Origin: Halomonas meridiana
GTDB lineage: Bacteria; Pseudomonadota; Gammaproteobacteria; Pseudomonadales; Halomonadaceae
Direction: 5' to 3'
Assembly: GCF_009846525.1 (NCBI RefSeq)
Contig: NZ_CP024621.1
Coordinates: 1,488,001 to 1,552,000 of the forward strand
DNA: 64,000 nt
Shown here piece after piece: positions 54,921 to 64,000 of the stretch (position 1 is its first letter; each line of letters starts with the position of its first letter). The notes beneath the pieces were generated by a model that saw only the letters and a list, made by a program, of their open reading frames with translations, made no database searches and had not been told where the DNA came from. Made by a program: the position numbers and the translations under genes.

Positions 54921-55775
54921 ATGAACGACTACGCCCGCATCGAAAAAGCCATGGCCTTTATGGTGGCGAATGCAGCCCAGCAGCCCAGTTTGGACACGAT
55001 CGCGGCGCAGGTGCATTTGAGCGCGTTCCATTTTCAGCGGCTGTTTTGCCGTTATGCGGGCGTCAGCCCCAAGCGCTTTTTGCAGGCACTGACTCTGGCG
55101 CGAGGGAAGCAGCTGATCGCCTCTGCCCAGAGCCTTACCGATACCGCTCATGCGCTGGGGTTGAGCGGCGGCTCGCGGCTTTACGATCATTTTGTCACGC
55201 TGGAAGCGGTGACCCCTGGGGAGTTCAAGCGCCAAGGGGAGGGCGTGGAGATTGCTTACGGCATTCACCCCACGCCGTTTGGCGAGGTGCTGGTCGCCAC
55301 CACTCACAGGGGTATTTGCCGGATGGGCTTTCTTGCCGCTACACCTGAGGCGGATATTCTCGCCCTGCTGGCCGCCGAGTGGCCGCGCAGCACGTTGCAC
55401 CACCAGCCAGAGGCCACTCGTTATGCGGTGGAGGCACTGTTCGAGCCAAAGAACAACGCTTCACCTGGGGCGCTGTCGCTGCATGTGCGTGGCACTAATT
55501 TTCAACTGAACGTGTGGCGCGCGCTGCTGATGATTCCTGATGGCCAGCTAGCTAGCTACTCGCATATTGCCCAGCTACTGGGGGCACCGAAATCGTCGCG
55601 GGCGGTGGGGAACGCGGTAGGTGCGAACCCGGTGGCGCTGTGGATTCCTTGCCACCGGGTGATTCAGCAAAGCGGCGCGCTAGGCGGCTACCGCTGGGGG
55701 CTAGAGGTGAAACGCCAAGTGCAGGCCTGGGAAGCCGCCCAGCACCTTGAATCACAAGAGAGCGCTCGGAGCTAG
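54921..55775 (+). CDS. AraC-Ogt fusion: DNA-binding O6-methylguanine-DNA methyltransferase
   Basis: This 284-residue protein has an N-terminal AraC DNA-binding domain (SLDTIAAQVHLSAFHFQRLF, DHFVTLEAVTPGEFKRQG) and a C-terminal MGMT domain with the acceptor Cys in PVALWIPCHRVIQQSGALGG. It corresponds to Ada without its N-terminal zinc/methylphosphotriester domain. It should repair O6-methylguanine and may regulate. The ATG at 54921 has GGAAG before it; 54912 is possible. It converges with the glutaminase gene 9 bp away. Confidence 0.93.
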   Translation: MNDYARIEKAMAFMVANAAQQPSLDTIAAQVHLSAFHFQRLFCRYAGVSPKRFLQALTLARGKQLIASAQSLTDTAHALGLSGGSRLYDHFVTLEAVTPGEFKRQGEGVEIAYGIHPTPFGEVLVATTHRGICRMGFLAATPEADILALLAAEWPRSTLHHQPEATRYAVEALFEPKNNASPGALSLHVRGTNFQLNVWRALLMIPDGQLASYSHIAQLLGAPKSSRAVGNAVGANPVALWIPCHRVIQQSGALGGYRWGLEVKRQVQAWEAAQHLESQESARS

Positions 55776-55784
55776 TGCCCAAGC

Positions 55785-56705
55785 CTAGTGACCAAACACA
55801 GACCAGCCGGTGCGTTGCACGAACATCTCCAGCGCCCGCGCACCGAGCAAGCTGTTGCCATAACGGTCCAGCCCTGGCGACCACACCGCCAGCGAGCCGC
55901 GCCCCGGCGCGATGGCTAAAATACCACCACCCACGCCGCTTTTACCTGGCAAGCCCACGCGAAAGGCGAACTCCCCCGAGGCATCGTAGTGGCCGCACAT
56001 CATCATCAGCGAGTTGATCCGCCGTGCCCGCTGGGGTGATACCACCCGTAGGTTGCTAGGACGGTTGACACCATCGGAAGCCAGAAACAGCCCCGCGTGG
56101 GCGAGCTGGTCGCTGCTCATGGCGATGGCACACTGGTGAAAGTAGGTGCCGAGCACTTTATCGACATCGTGGCGCAGCCGCCCGAAAGCTTTCATGAAGT
56201 GGGCCAGCGATGCATTGCGGTGTTTGTGCTCCATTTCCGAGGCGGCGACCTGATGATCAAAGCAGATGCTGTTGTCGTCAGCGATGTAGCGCACAAAGCT
56301 CAAAATTTCCGCCAGGGTCTCTTTGGGTTCGTGGCCCATCATGATGGCATCCACCACCGCAATGGCCCCGGCATTGATGAACGGGTTACGCGGTTTGCCG
56401 CCCTCATGCTCTAGCTGAACGATGGAGTTGAACGGGTCGCCGGAAGGCTCGCGACCTACTTTCGACCACAGCCCATCGCCCCATTTGCCTAGCGCAATGG
56501 TCAAAGTAAATACCTTGGAAATACTCTGAATCGAGAAGGGCGTGGTCGCGCAGCCCGCTGAAAAGCGCTCGCCCTCGACCGTGGCCAAGCTAATGGCGAA
56601 CTGGCTGGGGTCTACGTGGGCTAGCTGCGGAATGTAGTCGGCCACGTTGCCGCGCTCGGTCTCTTGCGCAAGCTCGGCGACTATCTCGTTCAGTATCTCT
56701 TGCAT
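55785..56705 (-). CDS. glsA: Glutaminase
   Basis: This serine-beta-lactamase-fold glutaminase has 306 residues and converts glutamine to glutamate and ammonia. Active-site Ser and Lys lie in [20 protein letters not shown] (SxxK); [13 protein letters not shown] and the C-terminal [20 protein letters not shown] complete the pattern. The length matches GlsA/YneH. It has a free-standing promoter region upstream (56706-56920, shared with the P450 gene). Confidence 0.95.
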   Translation of the reverse strand: MQEILNEIVAELAQETERGNVADYIPQLAHVDPSQFAISLATVEGERFSAGCATTPFSIQSISKVFTLTIALGKWGDGLWSKVGREPSGDPFNSIVQLEHEGGKPRNPFINAGAIAVVDAIMMGHEPKETLAEILSFVRYIADDNSICFDHQVAASEMEHKHRNASLAHFMKAFGRLRHDVDKVLGTYFHQCAIAMSSDQLAHAGLFLASDGVNRPSNLRVVSPQRARRINSLMMMCGHYDASGEFAFRVGLPGKSGVGGGILAIAPGRGSLAVWSPGLDRYGNSLLGARALEMFVQRTGWSVFGH

Positions 56706-56920
56706 ATCGGGCGTAATCGGTTGGTGGCGGGAGCCGCTACCCTAGCGGAAAATACCCAAGCTGTCTGCTGGCATTGCCTTGATGGCATGGCCCATAACGC
56801 TAACTAAGTTAACGCCTAGCTTGATTTAAGTGTTTGTTGCAAAAGGTCTCGGTGATTTCCTTGCGTCTGCTGGGGTGGGCTCTAGACTGTCACGATAGCC
56901 GTATCATTCAAGGAGCAGGA

Positions 56921-58291
56921 ATGGATAGGACATCCACCCCTGAGGCGTTGCCGACCGCAACGCTCAGGGAGACCATTGCCATTATCAGCCAAGTCATGGC
57001 CCCCAACGTGGCAAAAGGGGTCATTCGCCGCCGACCGAACGTCGTCGGGGTGGTGGAGCGCTTCGGGCTGGATGCCAAAGGCATTCGGCAGCTTCAAGCG
57101 CTCAGTAAAAAGTATGGCCGTGGCCCGCTCATGCTGAACGTGCCTACAAAGAGGATGGCGGTGATCCTCGACCCCGCCGATGCCAACCATGTGTTGGCGC
57201 ACACGCCGGAACCGTTCGCGACGGATGAAGCGCTTAAGCGCAGCGCGCTCGGTCATTTCGAGCCCAAGATGTCGCTTGTGTCCCACGGTGAAGCACGCCA
57301 AACGCGTCGCCACTTAAACGAGCGAGTGTTGCAGAGCGACTGCCCGCATCACCTGTTTGCCGATGCGTTCGCCCAGGTGGTCGAAGAAGAAGCCGAGGCG
57401 CTCGTGGCTCGCACTCAAACACGGTTCGATGAGCTGGATTGGCCGACCTTTCAACACGCTTGGGAGCGTATCGTGCGGCGTGTGGTGCTGGGCGATAGCG
57501 CACGGGATGACCAGACGGTCACCCGCGAATTAGCACGGCTGCGCAAGGCCGCCAACTGGGGCTTTATGCGCCCTAAGCGCAAGCGCTTGCAGCAGCGGTT
57601 CGAGCAACACTTGGCGTTTTACTACCAGCAGGCCGAGCCACATAGTCTGATGGCAATGCTCGCTCATCATACGAACCAAGAGGCGGATAGCGCCCCGGCG
57701 CCGCTGCAGCAAGTGTCGCAGTGGCTGTTTGCGTTTGATCCCGCCGGTATGGCGACGTTTCGAGCGCTGGCGCTCTTGTGCGCGCATCCTGAGTATGCGG
57801 CCAGCGCGCTCGACGAGGTAAATGATGCTTCGCCGCCTTCCATGGATCGGCTCAAGGCGAGCGTGCTAGAGGCGCTGCGGTTATGGCCCACCACGCCACT
57901 GATTTTAAGGCAGACCACCCAGGCGACTCAGTGGAAGCAGGGAGAAATGCCGGCCAACACGTCGCTGTTGATTCACACGCCCTATTTTCATCGCGACGAG
58001 CGCTACCTGCACGCTGCCCATCGGTTCCTGCCAGAGATGTGGTTGCGCCCGGACGGTGCAGGGCGTTGGCCCTTGGTGCCGTTCAGCGCCGGGCCGGGGG
58101 TGTGCCCTGGCAGGCACATCGTGCTGCTCGTCACTAGCCGATTGCTCGCTGCGCTTCTTCGGCGTGCGCGCTGGGCGCTGCATCCCCCCGACAAGCTGTC
58201 CGGCGAAGCGCCGATGCCGGGGTTACTTAGCCCGTTCCATGTGCGCTTTCGGCTGGAGCGTCATTCCGTTGAAAGTGATGCCACGGCGTAA
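56921..58291 (+). CDS. Cytochrome P450
   Basis: This heme monooxygenase has about 456 residues. The Cys ligand loop is PFSAGPGVCPGRHIV (FxxGxxxCxG), and the K-helix ExxR is in VLEALRLWPTTPLILR. The I-helix region FAFDPAGMATFRALAL lacks the usual acid-Thr pair. The ATG at 56921 has AGGAGCAGG in front; the upstream open frame is rejected. It is followed after 15 bp by an alpha/beta hydrolase, suggesting a two-gene unit. No ferredoxin or reductase is nearby. The substrate is unknown. Confidence 0.92.
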   Translation: MDRTSTPEALPTATLRETIAIISQVMAPNVAKGVIRRRPNVVGVVERFGLDAKGIRQLQALSKKYGRGPLMLNVPTKRMAVILDPADANHVLAHTPEPFATDEALKRSALGHFEPKMSLVSHGEARQTRRHLNERVLQSDCPHHLFADAFAQVVEEEAEALVARTQTRFDELDWPTFQHAWERIVRRVVLGDSARDDQTVTRELARLRKAANWGFMRPKRKRLQQRFEQHLAFYYQQAEPHSLMAMLAHHTNQEADSAPAPLQQVSQWLFAFDPAGMATFRALALLCAHPEYAASALDEVNDASPPSMDRLKASVLEALRLWPTTPLILRQTTQATQWKQGEMPANTSLLIHTPYFHRDERYLHAAHRFLPEMWLRPDGAGRWPLVPFSAGPGVCPGRHIVLLVTSRLLAALLRRARWALHPPDKLSGEAPMPGLLSPFHVRFRLERHSVESDATA

Positions 58292-58306
58292 GAAGGAGAC
58301 CACGCG

Positions 58307-59236
58307 ATGCCACACGCTCAGCCTACGACCGGTTTACGTTTCGATGTGCTGGTGAATATTCTGCCGGCGGAGGCCGATATTCCGCCACTGCAATGCTATA
58401 CGGCACGAGATGGCGGTACGTTGAACTATCGGTACTATTCCGCCCGCCGCGCCTCTGCCAACGAGCAGGCTGCGCCGCCCTCATTGTTGGTGCTGCTGCA
58501 CGGCTCCTCGGCCAGCAGCCACTATTTGGCTCCCATGGCAGAGTACCTAGCGACATCGGCTGGCTTCGATGTCCTTACCCCCGATTTACGCGGCCACGGG
58601 CACGATCCTATGCGGCGGGGTGACGTAGATTACATCGGCCAGTTAGAGGACGACCTGGCCGATCTGATCGAGCACGCGAAGCATGAAAACGCGCCCCATG
58701 AACGTGTGGTGATTGGCGGGCACTCTTCCGGCGGCGGGTTGGCGCTGCGCTTTGCGGCGGGCAAGCAGGCGGGCAACTTAGCGGGTGTGGTGCTGTTGGC
58801 GCCGTTTTTAGCTTATAACGCCGCCACGGTGCGTAAAAAAGCGGGCTGGGCCAAGCCGAACCTATGGCGCATCGTACCGCTGGCGCTGCTGAATCAGCTG
58901 CGCGTTACTCGCTTCAATCACTGGCCGGTGCTGCAGTTCAACCTGCCGCTAGCCTACCGCACCGGGTCGGAAACGCTGCGCTACACCTACCGCATGATGG
59001 AGAGCTTTGGGACGGCAGACTACAAAGCGGACCTTGCCAATATCCGCGCGCCCATTCTGGTGCTGGTGGGGGATAGAGACGAGGCGTTTTACGCCAAGCA
59101 GTTCGAGCCTACCATTCACCCTCATGCGCCTCAGTCAGAGTTTGCATTCATCGCTGGCGTGTCGCATCTGGATATCGTGGTGAATACTACCGCTGCTCAG
59201 CGTATCGCCCTCTGGGCAGAGACCCACGGCCTATGA
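58307..59236 (+). CDS. Alpha/beta hydrolase (lysophospholipase-like)
   Basis: This 309-residue hydrolase has the oxyanion loop LLVLLHGSSASSHYLAPMAE, the nucleophile elbow VVIGGHSSGGGLALRFA (Ser), an acid in LVLVGDRDEAFYA (Asp), and the His in FIAGVSHLDIVVN. There is no signal peptide. A GGAGA precedes the ATG. It is directly behind the P450 gene and is probably co-expressed, perhaps acting on the same lipid-like compound. Confidence 0.9.
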   Translation: MPHAQPTTGLRFDVLVNILPAEADIPPLQCYTARDGGTLNYRYYSARRASANEQAAPPSLLVLLHGSSASSHYLAPMAEYLATSAGFDVLTPDLRGHGHDPMRRGDVDYIGQLEDDLADLIEHAKHENAPHERVVIGGHSSGGGLALRFAAGKQAGNLAGVVLLAPFLAYNAATVRKKAGWAKPNLWRIVPLALLNQLRVTRFNHWPVLQFNLPLAYRTGSETLRYTYRMMESFGTADYKADLANIRAPILVLVGDRDEAFYAKQFEPTIHPHAPQSEFAFIAGVSHLDIVVNTTAAQRIALWAETHGL

Positions 59237-59404
59237 CATGAGCTTTATACGACTTGCGAGGGGGCTTTCCTCAGTATTTAATGCCGTTGCCTTTCCTAGT
59301 TTTTAACTGAGCTTTCTAACTGAATTTCTACATCAGTTTTCCAACGCCGTTAGTGCAAGCGAGTCACTCTATGCAACGCTACACCGATACGCAGGGCTGC
59401 CGCC

Positions 59405-61597
59405 ATGTTTGAACGGCGCCCTCTCTTCCTGGCGGTAGGGATAGCGCTGGGCACTCTGACAATATCAGGATGTGGTTCCAGTGGCGGCGGCGGGGGTGAT
59501 AGCAGCCAGGGCGTGCATACCCCTAGCGGCGCTCCCCGGGGTGTCGGGGCCAGCCAAACCCCCACACCGCTTGAGCCGGGTTTGGTGAGAGTGGCGGTGG
59601 CGGATAGCGCGTTCGATGTCGCAACTATCACCAATAGTGAGCGGGTGATTGACCGCTTGGACGTGTACACCGGCTCCGCCGACGTTAGTGGGGTGGATGA
59701 GTGGCACGGCAACGCCGTCACTTCTACCATCACGGGCGGCACATTGGGCAATGCTCGCCTGGATCTCTTGAAAATAGAAGATAGCCAGGGGGCGACGTTA
59801 AATAACGCTCTGGATTACGCCATTGGTGAAGCCGCTAACCGCGGGGCACGGGTTATCAACGCCAGTTTTTCCCGCCGTTTGGAAGCCAGCGACCCTCGGC
59901 TCACGTTCAATGGGGAGACTTCGGCGACGTCGTATCAACGCGTGGTGGATGCCAACGGCGGTAAGGGTGCAATTTACGTAGTAAGTGCTGGCAATACGGG
60001 CAGCGCTATCGATACTCAAGGCAAGCCAATCTATGCCAGCCAGCCTGGGCTGTACGAAATGATGCTAATCGCCGTTGGCACGACGACCAATGGCGATATT
60101 CATCCATCGAGCAGTTATCCCGGTGACGATGCGCAGCTGCAGGCGCGCTCGATTGGCACTGACTTCGCGAACCGCGACGTGGGCGCGCAGGGTACGTCGA
60201 TTTCCGCCGTACGCATTTCAGAGTATGCCGCGGGGATTGTAGGGCAGTGGCCGCACCTCACGGCACAGCAGGCGAGCCAGCGGCTATTAGATACAGCAAG
60301 CCAAGAGAGCGCTCTGTTCCAGCAAAGTAACTGCGGCGCGAGCGGCACGTTGAACTGTGGCGCGTTCTACTTGGGCCAAGGCATTGCCGATATTGACGCG
60401 GCCCTGGCCCCGGAAGGCGATCTGATCGTTAGCCAAAGCCAGCGAGTAGCCGACGGTGGCGCGCTGGCGGATGTCTCTTACCTGCAGCTTTCTGATGCCT
60501 ATGGCGATGCGGTCGCAGCGTCTGGCGTGTTAGAGAGCGTGGTGGCCTTTGACGCGCTGGGCCGAGATTACGCCATTGATTTAGGGCGCAATACGCAGCC
60601 CCGCACCGCGCGGGCCACGCAGCTTCGCGATCAGATGCAGCAGATGGCAAGCGCCTCCCCATCCCACGCCACTACTCAGACGGCTGTCGAGGGCAACTAT
60701 CGTTTCTCTACCAGCAGCACGGCCTACGGTGAGCTGCTGGCCAGCCGCTTTGACGGCACCTTTGGCAACGCCCAGCTCAGCGCCTTTCGTTTTTCGGGCG
60801 ACCAGCCCAGCCCCATGGGTAGCTACGCCGAGCTAGGCGTGATGCCGATGATCTCGTTTCAAACAGGGTCGGCGCTCACCCATGCCTTCGAGCGTGTTGA
60901 TGGCGTAGAAACCCGCTATGCGCTAGGTGAACGACTCAGCATGACGGCCTCCCATTGGGCTGGTGATGTGGCTGACGATGCGGCCAGCGACTATCAAGCG
61001 CAGCGCTCGGACGTAGGTTTGGCATGGCAAATCGCCCCAGGGCTGAGTATCGATAGCTACGTCGGCCAGCTTACCGAGCAGCAGGGCCTATTGGGCGCTA
61101 ACGGCAACGGCGCGCTAGGTTTGGGCGAAGATAACCAGATGCGTTTTACGGGCGTTAGCTTGCAGGCACAGATGGATGGCTTTCGCGGTTTTGCTGAATT
61201 TGAGCAGGGGCAGGGCAGCGCGTCGGGCAGCGGCCTGCTGACCAGCGTGAACGGCATGCGCGCCCAGCAAATGGCCCTGGGGTTGCAGTGGCAAGGAGAA
61301 GGCGAGCGCGCCGAGCGCTGGGCGCTCACCCTGCGCCAGCCGCTGCGCATAGACAGCGCCACGGCAAGCTTCGATGTGCCCGCAGGGCGCCGCTTGGATG
61401 GCAGCGTGGTGCGTGAAACGCGAAGCGCGTCTCTGGAGCCGTCTGGTCGTCAGCTTGATATCGAATTGGGCTATGGGTTCGCGGCCAGTGAGCGCAGCCA
61501 GTGGCAGTTCAACCTGCTGCATACCCGAGAGCCGGGCCACGATGCTGACGCACTGAGCGATTCAGCGGCCATGGTGAACTACACCTACGCTTGGTAA
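59405..61597 (+). CDS. Subtilisin-like (S8) serine protease autotransporter with a lipobox
   Basis: This 730-residue protein has an N-terminal signal with a lipobox (LTISGC, Cys23) and a Gly/Ser-rich linker. An S8 protease passenger follows: Asp67 in VAVADSAFD, His101 in EWHGNAVTS, oxyanion Asn in SAGNTGS, Ser265 in AQGTSISAV. From about residue 420 it becomes a C-terminal beta-barrel rich in aromatic alternating strands, ending MVNYTYAW. The layout is that of serine-protease autotransporters, but with a predicted lipid anchor and a small passenger. The gene stands between the hydrolase and cobQ with about 170 bp of leader. Confidence 0.88.
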   Translation: MFERRPLFLAVGIALGTLTISGCGSSGGGGGDSSQGVHTPSGAPRGVGASQTPTPLEPGLVRVAVADSAFDVATITNSERVIDRLDVYTGSADVSGVDEWHGNAVTSTITGGTLGNARLDLLKIEDSQGATLNNALDYAIGEAANRGARVINASFSRRLEASDPRLTFNGETSATSYQRVVDANGGKGAIYVVSAGNTGSAIDTQGKPIYASQPGLYEMMLIAVGTTTNGDIHPSSSYPGDDAQLQARSIGTDFANRDVGAQGTSISAVRISEYAAGIVGQWPHLTAQQASQRLLDTASQESALFQQSNCGASGTLNCGAFYLGQGIADIDAALAPEGDLIVSQSQRVADGGALADVSYLQLSDAYGDAVAASGVLESVVAFDALGRDYAIDLGRNTQPRTARATQLRDQMQQMASASPSHATTQTAVEGNYRFSTSSTAYGELLASRFDGTFGNAQLSAFRFSGDQPSPMGSYAELGVMPMISFQTGSALTHAFERVDGVETRYALGERLSMTASHWAGDVADDAASDYQAQRSDVGLAWQIAPGLSIDSYVGQLTEQQGLLGANGNGALGLGEDNQMRFTGVSLQAQMDGFRGFAEFEQGQGSASGSGLLTSVNGMRAQQMALGLQWQGEGERAERWALTLRQPLRIDSATASFDVPAGRRLDGSVVRETRSASLEPSGRQLDIELGYGFAASERSQWQFNLLHTREPGHDADALSDSAAMVNYTYAW

Positions 61598-61607
61598 TTG
61601 ATTTGCG

Positions 61608-63107
61608 ATGACCACACTGATGATTCAAGGCACCACCTCGGATGCGGGCAAAAGCACCGTGGTGGCGGGGCTTTGCCGCGTTCTCAAGCGCCGGGGTATC
61701 TCGGTGGCCCCGTTCAAGCCGCAAAACATGGCGCTAAACAGTGCGGTGACCAGCGATGGCGGCGAGATTGGCCGCTCCACCGCGCTACAGGCCCAGGCGG
61801 CGGGCGTTACTCCCCATAGCGATATGAACCCGGTACTTCTAAAGCCGGAAACAGACCGGGGTGCCCAGGTGATTCTGCGCGGCAAGGTATATGGCCATAT
61901 GGACGCGCTGGACTACCACGCCTTCAAACGCACCGCCCAAGAGAGTGTGATGGCAGCGTGGCAAGCGTTAGAGCAGCGGTTCGATGTGATTATTGCCGAA
62001 GGCGCAGGCAGCCCGGCGGAAATCAACCTGCGCAAAGGCGATATTGCCAATATGGGGTTTGCCGAAGCCGCGGACTGCCCGGTGCTGCTGGTGGGCGATA
62101 TTGACCGCGGTGGCGTGTTTGCTCAGCTGGTCGGAACGCTGGCGCTACTGAGTGACAGTGAACAGGCTCGCACCAAAGGTTTTATCATCAACCGTTTTCG
62201 GGGCGATATTGCGCTGTTGGAACCAGGGCTTGAGTGGTTGGAAGCGCGCACCCAAAAGCCGGTGCTGGGCACGCTGCCGTATCTTCAAGGTCTGCTGCTG
62301 GATGCCGAAGATAGCATCGGCACCGTGCAGGCTGAAAAAGCGAGCCAAACGCTCAAGGTCATCGTGCCCGCACTGCCGCGCATCAGTAACCACACCGATT
62401 TCGACCCGCTGCGCCTGCATCCACAGGTATCGCTTAGCTTTATCGGCCCCGACCAGCCCATTCCCCCTGCTGATGTGATTGTACTTCCCGGCAGTAAAAG
62501 CACCGCGAGCGATTTGGACTGGCTAAAGCGCCAGGGCTGGGACGCGACGATTACTCGCCACCTACGCTACGGCGGCAAAGTGCTGGGCATTTGCGGCGGC
62601 TTTCAAATGCTGGGGGAGTGGGTGGATGACCCGGACGGGCTGGAGGGCGCGCCCGGAAAGACCGCCGGATTGGGGCTGTTACCGCTGACCACGCGCATGG
62701 TGCCCGGCAAGCAGCTTCGCAACGTGAGCGGCGTGCTAATGGGGGAAGAAGCAAAGGTAGAGGGGTACGAGATTCATAACGGCGTTAGCGACGGCCCTGC
62801 CCTGAGAAGGCCACTCTTCGACGTAGGCACCCACTTGGATGGGGCCATCAGCGAGGACGGCCAAGTGATGGGCACTTACCTACACGGCCTATTCGATCAC
62901 CCAGAAGCCTGCCAAGCGTTACTCACCAAGCTTGGGCTAGCCAAGGCAGGCAGCGTCGATTACAACGCCCACCGCGAACAAGCCTTGGAGCGCTTGGCCG
63001 ATACGCTCGAAGAACATCTGGATATTGACGCGATCCTGGCGCTCATTGCGTCTTCAAGCGCTGCTAAACAGCCTCTTTGCCCCAGTGCTCTAACAGAAGA
63101 TCGATAA
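61608..63107 (+). CDS. cobQ: Cobyric acid synthase
   Basis: CobQ (CbiP) amidates the b, d, e and g side chains of adenosylcobyrinate a,c-diamide. The 499-residue protein has an N-terminal ATPase ([46 protein letters not shown]) and a C-terminal glutaminase with Cys in [12 protein letters not shown] and His in [11 protein letters not shown]. It is 10 bp after the protease gene and 22 kb from the other cobalamin genes. Its 3' end overlaps the LysR gene by 44 bp in convergent orientation. Confidence 0.96.
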   Translation: MTTLMIQGTTSDAGKSTVVAGLCRVLKRRGISVAPFKPQNMALNSAVTSDGGEIGRSTALQAQAAGVTPHSDMNPVLLKPETDRGAQVILRGKVYGHMDALDYHAFKRTAQESVMAAWQALEQRFDVIIAEGAGSPAEINLRKGDIANMGFAEAADCPVLLVGDIDRGGVFAQLVGTLALLSDSEQARTKGFIINRFRGDIALLEPGLEWLEARTQKPVLGTLPYLQGLLLDAEDSIGTVQAEKASQTLKVIVPALPRISNHTDFDPLRLHPQVSLSFIGPDQPIPPADVIVLPGSKSTASDLDWLKRQGWDATITRHLRYGGKVLGICGGFQMLGEWVDDPDGLEGAPGKTAGLGLLPLTTRMVPGKQLRNVSGVLMGEEAKVEGYEIHNGVSDGPALRRPLFDVGTHLDGAISEDGQVMGTYLHGLFDHPEACQALLTKLGLAKAGSVDYNAHREQALERLADTLEEHLDIDAILALIASSSAAKQPLCPSALTEDR

Positions 63108-63969
63108 ACAGCTGCGCCGTACTGGATAAGCTATGCGAGTTGCTGCGTACCAAGCCAATCGAGCGCTGAATGCGTGGCTCGGGTAAATCGCGAGAGCAGA
63201 GCGTGTCGTGGTCCGGGCCGGGCATGGTCATGCGCGGCAAAATAGCCACGCCAAGGCCCGACTCCACCAGTCCCAACGAAGTAGAGAGGTGCTGCACCTC
63301 GTAAAAGCTGTTGAGGTGGATGCCCTCTGCTGAAAGCGCGTTATCCAGTAGCGTGCGGTTGCCACTATCGCGGCTCACGGTGATGAGCCGCACATCCTCT
63401 AAATCGCTCCACTCAATCTGCTTTTTGCTGGCCAGCGGGTGGTCCGAGCGTAGTGCCAGTACAAACGGATCTCGCAGCAGCGGCGTAAAGCGCACCTCCG
63501 AGCTTTGTGCGCTGATCATGTTGATGCCGAAATCCGCCTCGCCATTAATGACTTTTTCCAGCCCCTCGTTAGCGCTGACATCCAAAATTCTGATGCGGAT
63601 GCCCGGCCACGCCTCGCTAAACACGCGAATGACACTAGGCAAAAAGTAGAAGGCCGCCGTGGGCAGGCAGGCAATCGTCACCGTGCCTTTTTGGTGGGTG
63701 ACGAGCTCCCGAATCCCTAAGATGGAGGACTCGTACTCCTCTAGCATGCGCCTGGCGCGGGGCAGAAAATCGGCCCCAACCGGCGTTAGCCGAGTACGCC
63801 GTGTGGTTCGCTCAAGTAGTTCAACTTCAAGGAGTTCTTCGAGTTTTTGGATGCGCCGAGTGAGCGCTGGCTGCGACAAATGCAGGCGTTGGGCCGCCTC
63901 ATGAAAGGTGCCCAATTCAGCGACCAAAATGAAGGCCTGGAGGTCAAGAAATTCGAGTCTATGCAGCAT
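63064..63969 (-). CDS. LysR-family transcriptional regulator
   Basis: This 301-residue LTTR has an N-terminal winged helix ([40 protein letters not shown]) and a periplasmic-binding-like co-inducer domain ([40 protein letters not shown] [12 protein letters not shown]). The ATG at 63969 is the standard LTTR start. Its target is probably a divergent gene beyond the right window edge. Confidence 0.93.
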   Translation of the reverse strand: MLHRLEFLDLQAFILVAELGTFHEAAQRLHLSQPALTRRIQKLEELLEVELLERTTRRTRLTPVGADFLPRARRMLEEYESSILGIRELVTHQKGTVTIACLPTAAFYFLPSVIRVFSEAWPGIRIRILDVSANEGLEKVINGEADFGINMISAQSSEVRFTPLLRDPFVLALRSDHPLASKKQIEWSDLEDVRLITVSRDSGNRTLLDNALSAEGIHLNSFYEVQHLSTSLGLVESGLGVAILPRMTMPGPDHDTLCSRDLPEPRIQRSIGLVRSNSHSLSSTAQLFIDLLLEHWGKEAV

Positions 63970-64000
63970 AGGATTGTTGCGCTAAAAAGTTGGATTCATA

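Overview
The window looks like chromosomal DNA of a halophilic gammaproteobacterium of the Halomonas group. This is inferred from the GC-rich coding style, the Entner-Doudoroff sugar metabolism, the TrkH-type potassium channel and the Halomonas-like cobalamin cluster. No rRNA or tRNA gene is visible to settle it.

Region 1 (1-21.9 kb) is sugar uptake and catabolism. A partial trkH gene is followed by malEFG on the minus strand. Divergent from malE is zwf-pgl-eda, then a sodium/sugar symporter. Next comes a complete De Ley-Doudoroff galactose operon on the minus strand (dgoR, dgoD, a dehydrogenase, dgoK, dgoA, a lactonase). A GH32 sucrose hydrolase follows, and then edd-glk-aldo/keto reductase-fructokinase. 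Two regulatory circuits can be read from the DNA. Paired HexR-like boxes lie in front of both zwf and edd. One identical 11-bp palindrome lies in front of both the symporter and dgoR.

Region 2 (21.9-40 kb) begins with an RND efflux pump and membrane-fusion protein beside the C-terminal half of an outer-membrane factor. Cobalamin genes follow (cobT, cbiB, cobD, cobU, cobS, cobC and a degenerate second cobU-like gene). Then a classic cobalamin riboswitch heads btuB-btuF-btuC-btuD-cbiA, followed by ytoQ and cobO. The remaining lower-ligand/amide gene, cobQ, lies 22 kb away at 61.6 kb.

Region 3 (40-46.3 kb) is a mobile-DNA patch. It holds an IS110/IS1111-type element with sub-terminal inverted repeats next to REP-like units. 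It then holds an integrase-less integron cassette array of four cassettes with attC sites, coding for a YhhY-like acetyltransferase and three unknown proteins. A decayed IS3-type orfA follows, and then a yefM-yoeB toxin-antitoxin pair whose toxin gene is split by an intact 1306-bp IS3-family element. Removing the element and one 3-bp target duplication restores an 87-codon toxin frame.

Region 4 (46.5-64 kb) is mostly ordinary accessory or housekeeping DNA: a Rho-like ATPase lacking the N-terminal RNA-binding domain, a RhlE-type helicase, small conserved genes, GNAT and methyltransferase enzymes, an AraC regulator with a LysE exporter, an AraC-Ogt fusion, a glutaminase and a cytochrome P450 with an alpha/beta hydrolase. 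It ends with a subtilisin-type autotransporter carrying a lipobox, cobQ and a LysR regulator. All assignments come from reading motifs and protein sequence by eye; no database search was run.
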